Shown: in pieces, positions 1-10,457 of the stretch | Layout: the number at the start of each line of letters is the position of its first letter | Numbering within the stretch: the stretch's first letter is position 1 | DNA from: Sphingomonadales bacterium | GTDB taxonomy: Bacteria; Pseudomonadota; Alphaproteobacteria; Sphingomonadales; Sphingomonadaceae | Direction of reading: 5' to 3' | DNA: 64,000 nucleotides | Assembly (NCBI GenBank): GCA_009995225.1 | Contig: JAACPW010000001.1 | Location: 62,001 to 126,000 of the forward strand | Position numbers and translations under genes: made by a program | Notes under the pieces: generated by a model | What the model saw: the letters and a program-made list of their open reading frames with translations, nothing else | What the model was told of the DNA's origin: nothing | Database searches by the model: none

Positions 1-2780
1 CGGTTCTGGTTGTACCGCTGGATCGCGGTGGGGCCGGAGCCGAAGCTGATGTCAGCCACGCGGCTCAGCGGCACCGATCCGCCATTGGCGAGCGGCACGG
101 GCAGGTTTTCAATCGTCCGGTAATCGGTGCGGGCTTTCTCCGACAGACGCACCACAATCGGAATCTGGCGATCCGACAATGAGAAGCGCGCCGCGTTCTG
201 CTCGATTTCTCCCAAGGTGGCGATGCGGATCGTCTGGGACAGGGCAGCGGTGGTAACGCCCAGTTCGGCGGCGATCTTGTCGCGCGGCGTAATGATGATT
301 TCAGGACGGTTGAGATCGGCACTGACGCGCGGGGCGACCAGCGAGGGCAGACCGCGCATTTCTTCGACCAGCCGGGCGGCGGTCTGGTCAAGCAGCACCG
401 GATCGGATCCTGCCAGCATCACGGTCATGTCGCGACCCGAACCGAACCCGCCCGATTGCGACTGGAACCTGACCCGCGCATCGGGGAACCTGGCAAGATC
501 GGGCGCAAGCTCCCGCTCGAACTCGACCGAGGTGCGGGCGCGGTCATCCTTCAGCTTGACGAAGATCGACGACGTTTCGCCCAGCCGGATGCGTTCCAGC
601 AGGCGTTCGACTTCAGGCTCGGTGCGCAGCCGCGCGGCGACCGAATTGACCACCCGCTTGGTCTCGGCAAGCGTGGTGCCGGGCACCATCTCGATTTCGA
701 CGCGGCTGTTCTCGTCGTCGATGGTGGGCTGGAACTGGCCGGGGATCTGGCCAAACAGCAGGATCGTCACCAGGAACGAGAACCACCCGATGCCGAGCAT
801 CCACACGCGGTGGTCGTAGAAACGCGCCGTCATCCAGCGGGTGCTGCGGGCAAAGGCGCTGTCGCCGCCGGCCGGTGCCTCAATCGCCCGGAACGTCACG
901 AAGGCAGCAAAGAAGGACAGCAGCGAGACCAGCAGGACGATCACCACTTCAAACAGCTTGGAGACCAGCTTGTGTGCGGCCCCGTTGGTGTCGGCGGAAA
1001 CGGCCGTGGCAATCTGCTTGTGCACGTCGAGGCCGATCAGGCCGCTCCACGGGGGCGCGGCGCCCGCACTGCTTGCAATCACGCCCGAGACCGAGCCGCT
1101 CGCCAGTTCGAACATCGCCAGCATCGGCACGATCAACAGCGCCAGCACCGCCAGCAGCAGGCCGAACACATAGCCGACACGGTGCCGCGGGCCATCAAGC
1201 CCGGCGCGGCGTGCCGCCATCTTGCCGGTATCCAGCGTCCAGGCCAGCACCTGCATATAGCGGTCGATCATCGGGCCTTCGCCATGTTCGGCATGGCCCT
1301 TCGACTTGAGGAAGTAGGCCGCCATCAGAGGCGTGACCATGCGCGCCACCGCCAGTGACATCAGCACCGCAATCACCACCGTGATCCCGAAGTTCTGGAA
1401 GAACTGACCCGATACCCCCGGCATCAGGCCCACCGGTAGGAACACCGCGACGATGCAGAAGCTGGTGGCGACTACCGGCAGGCCGATTTCGTCTGCTGCC
1501 TCAATGCTTGCCTGATAGGCCGATTTGCCCATCCGCATGTGGCGCACGATATTCTCGATCTCCACGATCGCGTCATCGACCAGCACGCCGGCCACCAGCG
1601 CCAGCGCCAATAGCGACAGGAAGTTGAGGTTGAAGCCCAGCAAATCCATGAAAAAGAACGTCGGAATCGCCGAAAGCGGGATGGCGACTGCCGAGATGAA
1701 GGTTGCGCGCCAATCGCGCAGGAACAGGAACACCACGATCACGGCCAGCACCGCGCCTTCGACCAGCGCCCACATCGACGATTCGTACTGGGCGCGGGTG
1801 TAGGTCGTGCTGGTCGACAGCTTGATGAACTTGACGCCTTCGTTTTCGGCCTCGATCGCGTCCATCTCGGCCAGCGCGGCATCATAGACGGCCAGATCCG
1901 ATGCCCCGCGCGCGCGGTTCATCAGGAAGTTGACCACTTCCTTGCCGTTCACTTCGCTGATCGAGGTGCGTTCCGAATAGCCATCGCGCACCTGGGCGAT
2001 ATCGGCCAGCCGCACGGTGCGCCCGCCGCTCAATTGCACCTGGGTCTGCGACAGGGCGTAGGCTGTGTCAGAATTGCCGAGCACGCGCAGCGACTGGCGG
2101 GTGCCCCCGATTTCGGCGAGACCGCCCGCCGCATCCAGATTGCTCTGGCGCAGCGCCGCGTTGATCTGCGAGGCGGTGACCCCGAAGGACTGTATCCGCG
2201 CCGGATCGAGGATAACCTCGATCTGCCGGTCCACCCCGCCAAACCGCTGGACTTCGGCCATGCCTTCGATCTTCAGCAGCCGCTTGGCCACGGTATCGTC
2301 GATGAACCAGCTAAGCTGTTCCAGCGTCATGTCATCGGCTTCGACCGCAGTGTAGCCGATCGGCTCACCCACAACATCGACCTTCGACACCTGCGGTTCG
2401 AGGATGCCGTCAGGCAAGGATCCGCGCACCGAATCGATCGCGGTTTCGACTTCGTTGACCGCCTCGATCAGATTGGTGCCGATCTCGAATTCGACAAAGG
2501 TGTTGGAACTGCCTTCGCGCGCGGTCGACTGGATCGAATTGACCCCGCTGATCGACCGCAGCGCGCTTTCGACCCGCTGGGTGATCTGGTTCTCGATCTC
2601 GGTCGGAGAGGCACCGGGCTGGGAAATATTGACAATGACGGCCGGAAAATCGACGTCCGGGTTGTTGGTCACATCCATCTGCAGGAAGCTGACGATCCCG
2701 GCGAACAACAGCCCGGTGAACAACACCAGGGGGATCACCGGGTTGCGGATCGACCAGGCCGAGATGTCGCGAAGTGCCAT
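1..2780 (-). CDS. RND efflux transporter permease (AcrB/HAE1 family), C-terminus cut by window edge
   Basis: Manual reverse-strand translation from ATG at 2780 (MALRDISAWSIRNPVIPLVLFTGLLFAGIVSFLQMDVTNNPDVDFPAVIVNISQPGASPTEIENQIT...) stays open to base 1. Contains LVDDAIVEIENI and VFLPVGLMPGVSGQFF motifs. Missing from the ORF track because it has no stop in the window. Confidence 0.93.
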   Translation of the reverse strand, partial: MALRDISAWSIRNPVIPLVLFTGLLFAGIVSFLQMDVTNNPDVDFPAVIVNISQPGASPTEIENQITQRVESALRSISGVNSIQSTAREGSSNTFVEFEIGTNLIEAVNEVETAIDSVRGSLPDGILEPQVSKVDVVGEPIGYTAVEADDMTLEQLSWFIDDTVAKRLLKIEGMAEVQRFGGVDRQIEVILDPARIQSFGVTASQINAALRQSNLDAAGGLAEIGGTRQSLRVLGNSDTAYALSQTQVQLSGGRTVRLADIAQVRDGYSERTSISEVNGKEVVNFLMNRARGASDLAVYDAALAEMDAIEAENEGVKFIKLSTSTTYTRAQYESSMWALVEGAVLAVIVVFLFLRDWRATFISAVAIPLSAIPTFFFMDLLGFNLNFLSLLALALVAGVLVDDAIVEIENIVRHMRMGKSAYQASIEAADEIGLPVVATSFCIVAVFLPVGLMPGVSGQFFQNFGITVVIAVLMSLAVARMVTPLMAAYFLKSKGHAEHGEGPMIDRYMQVLAWTLDTGKMAARRAGLDGPRHRVGYVFGLLLAVLALLIVPMLAMFELASGSVSGVIASSAGAAPPWSGLIGLDVHKQIATAVSADTNGAAHKLVSKLFEVVIVLLVSLLSFFAAFVTFRAIEAPAGGDSAFARSTRWMTARFYDHRVWMLGIGWFSFLVTILLFGQIPGQFQPTIDDENSRVEIEMVPGTTLAETKRVVNSVAARLRTEPEVERLLERIRLGETSSIFVKLKDDRARTSVEFERELAPDLARFPDARVRFQSQSGGFGSGRDMTVMLAGSDPVLLDQTAARLVEEMRGLPSLVAPRVSADLNRPEIIITPRDKIAAELGVTTAALSQTIRIATLGEIEQNAARFSLSDRQIPIVVRLSEKARTDYRTIENLPVPLANGGSVPLSRVADISFGSGPTAIQRYNQN

Positions 2781-2861
2781 GAAATTCCTGCCTGTGTTTC
2801 GCCGGTCTTATAACCTTGTGCGGTCAGTTACGCGCAATCTGCCTGCGGAGATGGCCGTGAC

Positions 2862-4058
2862 CTATGTCTTGGGTGTCTGCGGATTGACGGTTTCGCCGGG
2901 ATTGAGGAACCCGCCAGCCCTAAGCACGATGCGCTCCTTGCCGGTCAGACCTTCGGTAATAGCGAGGCCCTGTGCGGTCACCGCGCCGGTCTTGACCGCG
3001 CGGCGCGCCACCTTGTTATCGGCCCCCACGACGAAGACGTAACTGCCTTCGTCATCGGCCTGAACCGCGCTTTCGGGCAGGACGGTGGCGGTGAAGCTGC
3101 CGGAATTGATGCGCGCGGTGGCAAAGCCGCCGGGGCGCAGCTCGGGCGCGAACGGCAATGCGATCCGCGCCGTGCCCTGCCGGGTGGTCGCGTCGATCAC
3201 AGGGGCCACCTGCCAGACCTGGCCGGCGAAGGACTTTTCCGATCCGGTCGGGACAATGGTGGCCATGGTGCCGACCGACAGCTTGGCCAATTGCTCTTCG
3301 GAAAGCTGAGCGAGCATTTCCATCTCCCCGCCGCTGGCAATCGTGAACAGCGCCGGGCTGCCCGCGCCAACGGTCTGACCGGGCTCGACATTGCGGGCAA
3401 GGACATAGCCGGTGGCCGGCGCATAGATATTGAGGCGTTCGTTGCGTGCGCGCTGTTCGCCAAGCTGGGCCTGAGCGACCTTGACCCGTGCCATGGCGGA
3501 ATCGCGCACAGCAGTCAGCCGGTCGATATCAGCCTTGGAGATGAACCCGCGCGCCACCAACTGCTGGGCGCGGTCGAGATTGGCCTGCGCCAGGTTGGCA
3601 TCGGCCCGCGCGACATCGATCTGCGCGGACTGCGCGGCGACTTGCTGGGTCTGGACGCTGCGGTCGATCACGGCGAGAACCTGGCCCCGCTGGACCCAGT
3701 CGCCTGCATCTACCGTGACGCGCAGCACCTGCCCGCCTTCACCCACCACGCCCACCGGCATCGGGCGGCGCGCAGCGAGGGTGCCGGGAGCCTCGATCTC
3801 GCCGGAAACCGTGGTGGTGCCCGGCGTGACAACGGTAACGGTGGGCGCCTGCGCATTGTCATCGCCCACTGCGACAGGCTCACCACCGGCGATTGCGAAA
3901 TAGGCAGCGATGGCGAGCAGCAGCGCGAACAGGCCGAGTCCACCGATGATCAGCCAGCGCGGCACAGCGGGCGCGCCAAACGTGCGCGCACCGGAAAACT
4001 CGGTGGTCACGCCGTCGGCGGCTTCAGCCTTGATCGTTGTCTCGTAATTCATCGCCAT
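2862..4058 (-). CDS. RND efflux periplasmic adaptor (membrane fusion protein)
   Basis: 398 aa; N-terminal TM segment, lipoyl/HlyD-like hairpin (AQSAQIDVARADANLAQANLDRAQQLVARGFISKADIDR), directly upstream of the RND permease. Confidence 0.92.
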   Translation of the reverse strand: MAMNYETTIKAEAADGVTTEFSGARTFGAPAVPRWLIIGGLGLFALLLAIAAYFAIAGGEPVAVGDDNAQAPTVTVVTPGTTTVSGEIEAPGTLAARRPMPVGVVGEGGQVLRVTVDAGDWVQRGQVLAVIDRSVQTQQVAAQSAQIDVARADANLAQANLDRAQQLVARGFISKADIDRLTAVRDSAMARVKVAQAQLGEQRARNERLNIYAPATGYVLARNVEPGQTVGAGSPALFTIASGGEMEMLAQLSEEQLAKLSVGTMATIVPTGSEKSFAGQVWQVAPVIDATTRQGTARIALPFAPELRPGGFATARINSGSFTATVLPESAVQADDEGSYVFVVGADNKVARRAVKTGAVTAQGLAITEGLTGKERIVLRAGGFLNPGETVNPQTPKT

Positions 4059-4247
4059 TCCCTCACCCGGCTCATGACCCTGTTACAGATCAATCCGGCC
4101 CCGAGTGTATTACTCGCATAAGTCACCAACTGCAACGTCTGATAGATTGTCGGGCGTGTTGCTGCAATGCGCGCATCGACAGGTAACTTTCAGCCTAGAC
4201 GAAAGGCGCGCAATCGGGATTCCGGGCGAGGGAGCGACGAAGGTGGC

Positions 4248-4514
4248 TTAACGGACCTTGCCGCGTTGGAACAGATTCACGATACCCAGCAGCACAACCG
4301 CGCCAAGCAGTGCCACAAGCAGGCCCGTGATCGAAAACTCCTGCACGCTGCCGCTGATCCCCAACAGCGGCCCGGCAATCAGGTTACCGATAACCGATCC
4401 GACGCAGCCCACGACGATATTCAGTACGATCCCCATCGAGGCATCGCGGTTCATGACCTTGCTGGCCAGCCAGCCGGCGATCCCGCCGACAATCAGTGCG
4501 ACAATCCATCCCAT
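4248..4514 (-). CDS. GlsB/YeaQ/YmgE family stress-response membrane protein
   Basis: MGWIVALIVGGIAGWLASKVMNRDASMGIVLNIVVGCVGSVIGNLIAGPLLG, typical transglycosylase-associated family pattern; upstream in-frame ATG at 4529 is an alternative. Confidence 0.85.
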   Translation of the reverse strand: MGWIVALIVGGIAGWLASKVMNRDASMGIVLNIVVGCVGSVIGNLIAGPLLGISGSVQEFSITGLLVALLGAVVLLGIVNLFQRGKVR

Positions 4515-4650
4515 AATGCATCTCCACATTGGGGCAGCGCATGCACATGATTCCCCGCGACGCCCCTCGGAGGTGTTGCCGCCAACCGACGGCAGCCCGC
4601 AACGCCTTGCGGGCGAAGCGGGCTTGGGCCGGGATGAACCGAGTCAGCGG

Positions 4651-4950
4651 TCAGTACTTCAGCTGGCGTTCGTAGAGGTCGCGATAGTGCTGGATTTTGG
4701 TGACCCGCAGGCCGTGCATGCCCGATCGGTCGACCGCGCGCTGCCACGAGGCGAACTCTTCGAGCGTGAGGCCATAGCGCGCCAGTGCCTCGTCAAGCGT
4801 CAGCAGCCCACCATTGACGGCAGCCACCACCTCGGCCTTGCGGCGCACGACCCAACGCTTGGTCTGGGGCGACGGCAGATCGGCAATGGTCAGCGGCTCG
4901 CCAAGCGGGCCGATGACTTGTGCGGGGCGGATATCCTGGTTCTCAATCAT
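4651..4950 (-). CDS. sciP: DUF1153 / SciP-family protein (putative CtrA inhibitor)
   Basis: MIENQDIRPAQVIGPLGEPLTIADLPSPQTKRWVVRRKAEVVAAVNGGLLTLDEALARYGLTLEEFASWQRAVDRSGMHGLRVTKIQHYR matches the SciP/DUF1153 pattern. Confidence 0.88.
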   Translation of the reverse strand: MIENQDIRPAQVIGPLGEPLTIADLPSPQTKRWVVRRKAEVVAAVNGGLLTLDEALARYGLTLEEFASWQRAVDRSGMHGLRVTKIQHYRDLYERQLKY

Positions 4951-5447
4951 CGCTTGTCTTTCGCATCGCCGCATGGGGCATCGGCGTGTGATCCTTTCGT
5001 ATCGCCAAGGCAGTTGGACTCGCCAGACCCTTCATTGGCACCCAAGGCTTTAGATTGCTCTAAAGCATCAGGGTTAACGCCCGGTTCGTCATCACCGAGA
5101 AGCGCAAAGTAACTTGCCGCCGCATCGCCAAAGCTGGCGGCGACCGATTCGATCGGGGCCTGCGATTCGGTCCGCATCAGCAGCCTGAGATCGCGCGCCG
5201 CGTTGAGCCTGGCGGTCAGTTCGTTCCATTCCACCGCACGCAAAGCCTCACCCGTTCGCCGCGCGGGACGGTTGGCGGATCGTTCGTCGCCGCCGGATGT
5301 GATCGTCGTCGCAGGTCGCATCCGGGTGCGTTCCGGCGAAGCAGCAGTGCCCGTCTTTGCGCTGCGTTGCACATTGAAAGAATTGGGTTTCTCAAACATC
5401 ATCGCGCCTTCTAACCCGAGGACGTCAAAATCCGGTAAAACCGCCAT
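4947..5447 (-). CDS. hypothetical protein immediately upstream of sciP
   Basis: 166 aa ORF, stop overlaps sciP start by 4 bp; no family recognised. Confidence 0.6.
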   Translation of the reverse strand: MAVLPDFDVLGLEGAMMFEKPNSFNVQRSAKTGTAASPERTRMRPATTITSGGDERSANRPARRTGEALRAVEWNELTARLNAARDLRLLMRTESQAPIESVAASFGDAAASYFALLGDDEPGVNPDALEQSKALGANEGSGESNCLGDTKGSHADAPCGDAKDKR

Positions 5448-5523
5448 TTACTTCAGATTAGGAATAGTGCGGGTGTGGCCGGCACCTGCGAGGGGACAAT
5501 GACCGCCACTGGCGAAGCGGGCG

Positions 5524-6729
5524 ATGCATCGCTATGTCGTGGCCTTCATGACTCATCCTGATCTTCTTGAACCCGGCCCGATGGCGGCGTCCCCCATCGG
5601 GCCCGATGCCGCCGCATTGTTCGATCTGCCGCGCGCCGCCGCCGATTGCCGGATCGTTGTCGCCATGAGCGGCGGCGTCGATAGCTCGGTGGTCGCCGCC
5701 CTGGCCGCTGCATCGGGCGCAGAGGTGATCGGCATCACGCTCCAGCTGTATGATTACGGCGCCGCCACCGGACGCAAGGGCGCGTGCTGCGCGGGCGATG
5801 ACATTCGCGACGCGCGCGCCGTGGCCGACCGGCTCGGCATCGCGCATTATGTCTTCGACCATGAAAGCGCCTTTCGCGAAGAGGTGGTCGAACAATTCGC
5901 CGACGAATATCTCGCCGGGCGCACCCCGGTGCCCTGCATCCGCTGCAACATGGGGCCGAAATTCACCGATCTGTTTCGCATGGCCCGCGAACTGGGCGCA
6001 GATTGCCTCGCGACCGGACATTATGTCCGCCGGATGATGACGGCGGAGGGCGCGCAACTGCACCGTGCCTTTGATCCGGCGCGCGACCAGTCCTATTTTC
6101 TTTACGGCACCACGGACGCGCAGCTCGATTACCTGCGCTTCCCGCTGGGCGGGATGCCCAAGCCGCAGGTGCGCGAACTGGCGGAAGCCGCAGGCCTCAG
6201 GAATGCGGCCAAGCCTGACAGTCAGGACATCTGCTTCGTCCCGGACGGCAATTATGCCGCAATCGTCACCAAGGTGCGCCCTGAAGGCGCAGCGCCGGGC
6301 AACATCGTTCACGCAGCAAGCGGCGCGGTTCTCGGCCAGCACAAGGGCATCGTGCATTTCACCGTTGGCCAGAGAAAAGGCCTCGAAATCGGCGGCCAGC
6401 CCGAACCGCTCTATGTCATCGGCCTTGATGGCGCGGCGCGCGAGGTGCGGGTCGGGCCCAAACGGATGCTGGCCGTTCACGCCGCGCGCGTAAAGGAAAC
6501 CAACCGCATCGGCCCGCTGCCGGAAGGCCCACTGACGGCCAAGGTGCGCAGTATGGCACAGCCAGTGCCCGTGACGCTCGAAGGCAGCCTGGGTGACGGC
6601 GGGGCCGTGACGATCCGCTTTGCCGCGCCGGAATACGGTGTTGCGCCGGGGCAGGCGGCGGTCATCTACGCCGGGGACCGCGTGATCGGCGGCGGCTGGA
6701 TCGATTCGACCGAGAAGGTCACCGCTTAA
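5524..6729 (+). CDS. mnmA: tRNA 2-thiouridine(34) synthase MnmA
   Basis: [16 protein letters not shown]-loop, ..[16 protein letters not shown].., [25 protein letters not shown]. Confidence 0.96.
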   Translation: MHRYVVAFMTHPDLLEPGPMAASPIGPDAAALFDLPRAAADCRIVVAMSGGVDSSVVAALAAASGAEVIGITLQLYDYGAATGRKGACCAGDDIRDARAVADRLGIAHYVFDHESAFREEVVEQFADEYLAGRTPVPCIRCNMGPKFTDLFRMARELGADCLATGHYVRRMMTAEGAQLHRAFDPARDQSYFLYGTTDAQLDYLRFPLGGMPKPQVRELAEAAGLRNAAKPDSQDICFVPDGNYAAIVTKVRPEGAAPGNIVHAASGAVLGQHKGIVHFTVGQRKGLEIGGQPEPLYVIGLDGAAREVRVGPKRMLAVHAARVKETNRIGPLPEGPLTAKVRSMAQPVPVTLEGSLGDGGAVTIRFAAPEYGVAPGQAAVIYAGDRVIGGGWIDSTEKVTA

Positions 6730-7079
6730 CCCTCCCACGGCTCCAGCACGCAGCCATAGCCCTCGCGATAGGTCGCTGTTGCTTCGGCCACCAGCGGGAA
6801 ACGCGCCGTAACGCTCCTGGCCTCCAGATCGTCGCGCAAGGTTACCACTTCCATCCCCGCAAGCTTGTCCTTGGCGCAGTCCTTCAGGCTGCGGCCGGCA
6901 ACGAAGCGGCACGAACAGCCCACCCGCGCCGAATAGGCCGAAGCGATGCTGCCATAGCCCTTTATCGGTTCGCGAAACGCCCAGGCCGCGCCGCCGATCA
7001 CAACCGCGATGATCGCCAGCAGCCAGAGGCCCCAGCGCGTGCGCCTGCGCGGCGCGGTGGACGTTGATGATTTCGCCAT
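6726..7079 (-). CDS. hypothetical membrane-anchored protein
   Basis: In-frame ATG at 7079 inside the longer [46 protein letters not shown]...; divergent to the serine hydrolase. Confidence 0.65.
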   Translation of the reverse strand: MAKSSTSTAPRRRTRWGLWLLAIIAVVIGGAAWAFREPIKGYGSIASAYSARVGCSCRFVAGRSLKDCAKDKLAGMEVVTLRDDLEARSVTARFPLVAEATATYREGYGCVLEPWEG

Positions 7080-7127
7080 AGCCAAGCCCCATTGCCAAAC
7101 CCGACCGCATCGGGAATTGAGGTCGCG

Positions 7128-8285
7128 ATGACCCTCAGATCGCCTGCCCTTAAGCGCGCCGCCTTGCTCGCGCCAGCCCTGCTGACGCCCCTGTTGATGC
7201 TTGCCTCCTGTGAAGCAGCGCCTGCGGGGCAGACCCCTTTGTCGGATGCGGCACTGGCCGCCGTCAAGGATGACGCAGGTGCCCCGAAGGACCAGCTCGC
7301 CCGCGAGATCGACGATCTTTTCACAGCCGAGGGCCTTGGCGAAACCCGCGCCGTTGTGGTGATGGCGAACGGTGCGCTCGCCGCCGAACGTTACGGCCCC
7401 GGCTATGACCGCGATACCCGCTTCATCAGCTGGTCGATGGCCAAGACTATCACGGGCGTGCTGATCGGGATGCTGGTGGCCGATGGCAAACTCAGTCTCG
7501 ATGAACCGGCTCCGGTGCCGCTCTGGCAGCGCCCCGGCGATCCGCGCAGCGACATCACCTTGCGCCACCTGCTCCAGATGCGCAGCGGGCTGCGGCATAC
7601 CGAAGCGGGCGATCCGCCCTACGAATCGAGCGAGGTCCGGATGCTGTTCCTCGACGGGCGCGACAACATGGCCAAGTGGGCCGAGGAACAGCCCTTGGAG
7701 GCCGAGCCCGGCAAGCAGTTCGAATATTCCTCCAACACCAGCGTGATCCTCGCCGATATCGCCGCGCGGGCGCTGACCAACAGCAACACCCCCGAAGCGC
7801 GGCGCAAGGCGGTGGCGGACTATCTCCAGGTCCGGCTGTTCGGGCCGTTGGGAATGACGAGCATGGTGCCGGAGTTCGATGCCAGCGGCACACTGATCGG
7901 CGGCAGTCTGATGCACGCGACCGCACGCGACTGGGCGACATTGGGCGAGTTCCTGCGGCGCAAGGGCCGCGCGCCGGGGGGCGAACAACTGGTGCCCCAG
8001 CGCTGGGTCGAAGCGATGGTAGCGCCCTCGCCTGCCAGCCCGCATTACGGGTTCCAGACCTGGCTCAACCGCCCGATCCCCGGCACGCCCGCCAGCGACC
8101 ACCCGCTCTTCCCCGACCGCGCGCCGGAAAGCCTGTTCTCGCTGATCGGGCACATGGGGCAATATGTGCTGGTCTCGCCGAGCCAGCGGGTGACACTGGT
8201 GCGGCTCGGCCATTCGGACAGTGCCGAGCGCCCGCCGATGCTGCAGCAGACCGCCGATATCCTCGACCTGTATCCGGAGTCCTAG
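7128..8285 (+). CDS. serine hydrolase, beta-lactamase / 6-aminohexanoate-oligomer hydrolase-like
   Basis: Signal/lipobox (LMLASCEAA), SWSMAKTITGVLIGMLVADGKLSLDEPAPVPLW (SxxK), YSSNTSVILA (YSN). Confidence 0.88.
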   Translation: MTLRSPALKRAALLAPALLTPLLMLASCEAAPAGQTPLSDAALAAVKDDAGAPKDQLAREIDDLFTAEGLGETRAVVVMANGALAAERYGPGYDRDTRFISWSMAKTITGVLIGMLVADGKLSLDEPAPVPLWQRPGDPRSDITLRHLLQMRSGLRHTEAGDPPYESSEVRMLFLDGRDNMAKWAEEQPLEAEPGKQFEYSSNTSVILADIAARALTNSNTPEARRKAVADYLQVRLFGPLGMTSMVPEFDASGTLIGGSLMHATARDWATLGEFLRRKGRAPGGEQLVPQRWVEAMVAPSPASPHYGFQTWLNRPIPGTPASDHPLFPDRAPESLFSLIGHMGQYVLVSPSQRVTLVRLGHSDSAERPPMLQQTADILDLYPES

Positions 8286-8290
8286 TCGTA

Positions 8291-8387
8291 CGCACGCCGT
8301 CCGGCGCGCGGTCCTCGCTAGGCGCGCAGCAAGCTGCGCCCGCTGCGGGCGGCCGGTCGGCCTTGCGGACCCTGCGGGTCCGATGCG
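8291..8387 (-). repeat. structured intergenic repeat, copy A (reverse orientation)
   Basis: Reverse strand CGGACCC-GCA-GGGTCCG (8366-8382) + CAAG + GCCGACCGGC + CGCC ... GCGCAGC-TT-GCTGCGC ... GCGAGGAC then CGCCG-GA-CGGCG. Confidence 0.72.
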
Positions 8388-9212
8388 TCACAGATAGAAC
8401 GCGCCCTCGACCACGGTGACGCATGGCCCGCCGAGCCAGGCGCGATCACCCGTGTCGTCTTTGGCAAGCCGTAGCGCCAGATCGCCGCCACGCGTGCTTG
8501 CCTGATGCGCGGTGAAGCTGTCCCGCCCCAGCCGCCGCGCCCAGTAAGGCGTCAGCACCGCATGGGCCGATCCGGTGACGCTGTCCTCGTCCACCCCGCC
8601 ACCGGGGACGAACACGCGGCTGACGATATCGGTCTTGATACCGGGCGCGGTCACAATGAACTGATCGGTGCCAAGCCGTTCCAGCCCGCGAATGTCCGGC
8701 GCAAGGCCGCGCACTGCGGCCTCGTTTTCATAGAGGTAGATGTTGTAGCCCAACGCCGACCGCGCCATGTCGAACGGCTCGGCCCCGAGCAGGCCGATCG
8801 CTTCGGCCTGATTGGCAGCCGTGTCGGGCGCGGTCGCGATCGCAGGCAGCGCGAGTTCGTAGGCGTCCCCTGCGCGTACGACTTCCAGGACGCCTGACTT
8901 GCGCGTGCGGAACGTCACCCGCTCACGCGCCTGGCCCTCGCCGTCCCGTGTCAGCAGCACATGCCCGCTGGCCAGCGTCGCATGGCCGCACAGCGCGATT
9001 TCATAGGTGGGCGTGCACCAGCGCAGCTCCCAATCGGCCTCTCCGGTCGCATCGCGCACCACAAAGGCCGTCTCGGCAAACAGGTTCTCCGCCCCGATCG
9101 CCACCAGCACATCATCGGGCAACCATTCGTCCAGCACCATGACGGCTGCCTGATTGCCGCCAAACGGCTGCGCGGCGAAGGCATCGACGTGCCAGTAAGG
9201 GATCGTCTGGGG
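8388..9212 (-). CDS. PhzF family isomerase-like protein
   Basis: MPQTIPYWHVDAFAAQPFGGNQAAVMVLDEWLPDD...ALCGHATLASGHVL...VDEDSVTGSAH. Confidence 0.93.
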   Translation of the reverse strand, partial: PQTIPYWHVDAFAAQPFGGNQAAVMVLDEWLPDDVLVAIGAENLFAETAFVVRDATGEADWELRWCTPTYEIALCGHATLASGHVLLTRDGEGQARERVTFRTRKSGVLEVVRAGDAYELALPAIATAPDTAANQAEAIGLLGAEPFDMARSALGYNIYLYENEAAVRGLAPDIRGLERLGTDQFIVTAPGIKTDIVSRVFVPGGGVDEDSVTGSAHAVLTPYWARRLGRDSFTAHQASTRGGDLALRLAKDDTGDRAWLGGPCVTVVEGAFYL

Positions 9213-9226
9213 CATAAGCGATATCC

Positions 9227-9901
9227 TCAAGGGTAGAGCAACGTATCGGACCAGTCGGCGTCCACGTTCGCGCGGAGGAATTCGCGCCGGTCATGCAGGC
9301 GGTTGTCGCGGTCGATCCAGAATTCGATCCGGCGCGGGCTGAGCGTGAAGCCGGTCCAGTGCGCAGGGCGCGGCACCTTGCCTTCGGCTTCATGGGCGGC
9401 CCACAATTCCTGCACCCGGTCGAGATAGGTCTGGCGGTCGGGCAAGGGGCGCGACTGGTCGCTGGCCGCGCTGCCGACCTGGCTTTTGTAGGGGCGCGAG
9501 TGGAAATAGGCGTCGGCGCGTTCGGGGCTGACTTCGACCAGCGGGCCTTCGATCCGGATCTGGCGGCGCAGGCTCTTCCAGTGAAACAGCAGCGCGGCCT
9601 GCATATTGGCCCGGATGTGCTGGCCTTTGCGGCTGTCGGCATTGGTAAAGAAGGTGAACCCGCCGCCGCCCATGCCTTCAGGGTTTTCCTCGCGCCCGTG
9701 GCCCTTCAGCAGGACCATCCGCACCGAAGGCGCGGCATCCGCCGTCGCGGTGGCCAGCGCCATGGCGTTGGGATCGTTGACTTCGCCGACCTGCGCGGCA
9801 GCAAACCATTCCTCGAACAGGTCAAAGGGATTGGCGCCTTGCGGCAGGACCGAGTCGGCCAACTGGGCATCATCGAGCGGGGTGGCAGCACGTTCGTTCA
9901 T
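9227..9901 (-). CDS. pdxH: pyridoxamine 5'-phosphate oxidase
   Basis: NDPNAMALATATADAAPSVRMVLLKGH...FTFFTNADSRKGQHIRANMQAALLFHWKSLRRQIRIEGPL; ATG at 9901. Confidence 0.95.
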   Translation of the reverse strand: MNERAATPLDDAQLADSVLPQGANPFDLFEEWFAAAQVGEVNDPNAMALATATADAAPSVRMVLLKGHGREENPEGMGGGGFTFFTNADSRKGQHIRANMQAALLFHWKSLRRQIRIEGPLVEVSPERADAYFHSRPYKSQVGSAASDQSRPLPDRQTYLDRVQELWAAHEAEGKVPRPAHWTGFTLSPRRIEFWIDRDNRLHDRREFLRANVDADWSDTLLYP

Positions 9902-10133
9902 TGTCGTGACCTTGAGGCTGAATAATGAGACACATGAGACACCGTCCAAAAGCAAAAAACCCCGCCTTGCACCTGGGCCTTGCGCATGGACGCGTCTGCC
10001 TGTGCCCTTATGCAAGCACGGGTCGTGGCGCAATGTTCATGCCGCCGTCCGCGCCTGTAGGAAAGGCGCAGCGCGAGAGCGCGCAGCACCGGAATTGCTT
10101 GTCGTAACAACGGCAAGCGGTTAACTTCAGGGC

Positions 10134-10457
10134 ATGGAGCGGTGGTACCCCATCCTTGGCCTTGTCTTTATGGTCGCTGCCCTCGCCTATGCCGCATGGA
10201 AGGTCTGGCAGATGGGGCGGCGCGGCTGGACGGATCACCTGTGGATCTGGAAGGATGCCAACCGCGCGGCACGCTTCATGCTCGTGATTTTTACCGCGCA
10301 AATCGTGGGCCGGTGGGCGTGGCGTGGGTGGAGCGACGAAGTTCTGGCCTTCATCATCGGCGCTGCGATCATCGTTCCCATTCCTTACATGGCCTATACC
10401 ATCGGCCGCCTGCTCGGCATCCGGGACCGCGTCCGCCACGGCGCACGGCTGTCCTGA
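10134..10457 (+). CDS. small hypothetical membrane protein
   Basis: 107 aa, several hydrophobic segments; no family recognised. Confidence 0.6.
   Translation: MERWYPILGLVFMVAALAYAAWKVWQMGRRGWTDHLWIWKDANRAARFMLVIFTAQIVGRWAWRGWSDEVLAFIIGAAIIVPIPYMAYTIGRLLGIRDRVRHGARLS

Noticed and set aside
5040-5080. Possible CtrA boxes (TTAA-N7-TTAA) near sciP and other TTAA occurrences
   Set aside because: Only isolated TTAA half-sites seen; no convincing full motif.
5458-7110. 550-aa minus-strand ORF across mnmA
   Set aside because: Shadow of mnmA over most of its length; the short genuine gene 6726-7079 is in a different frame.
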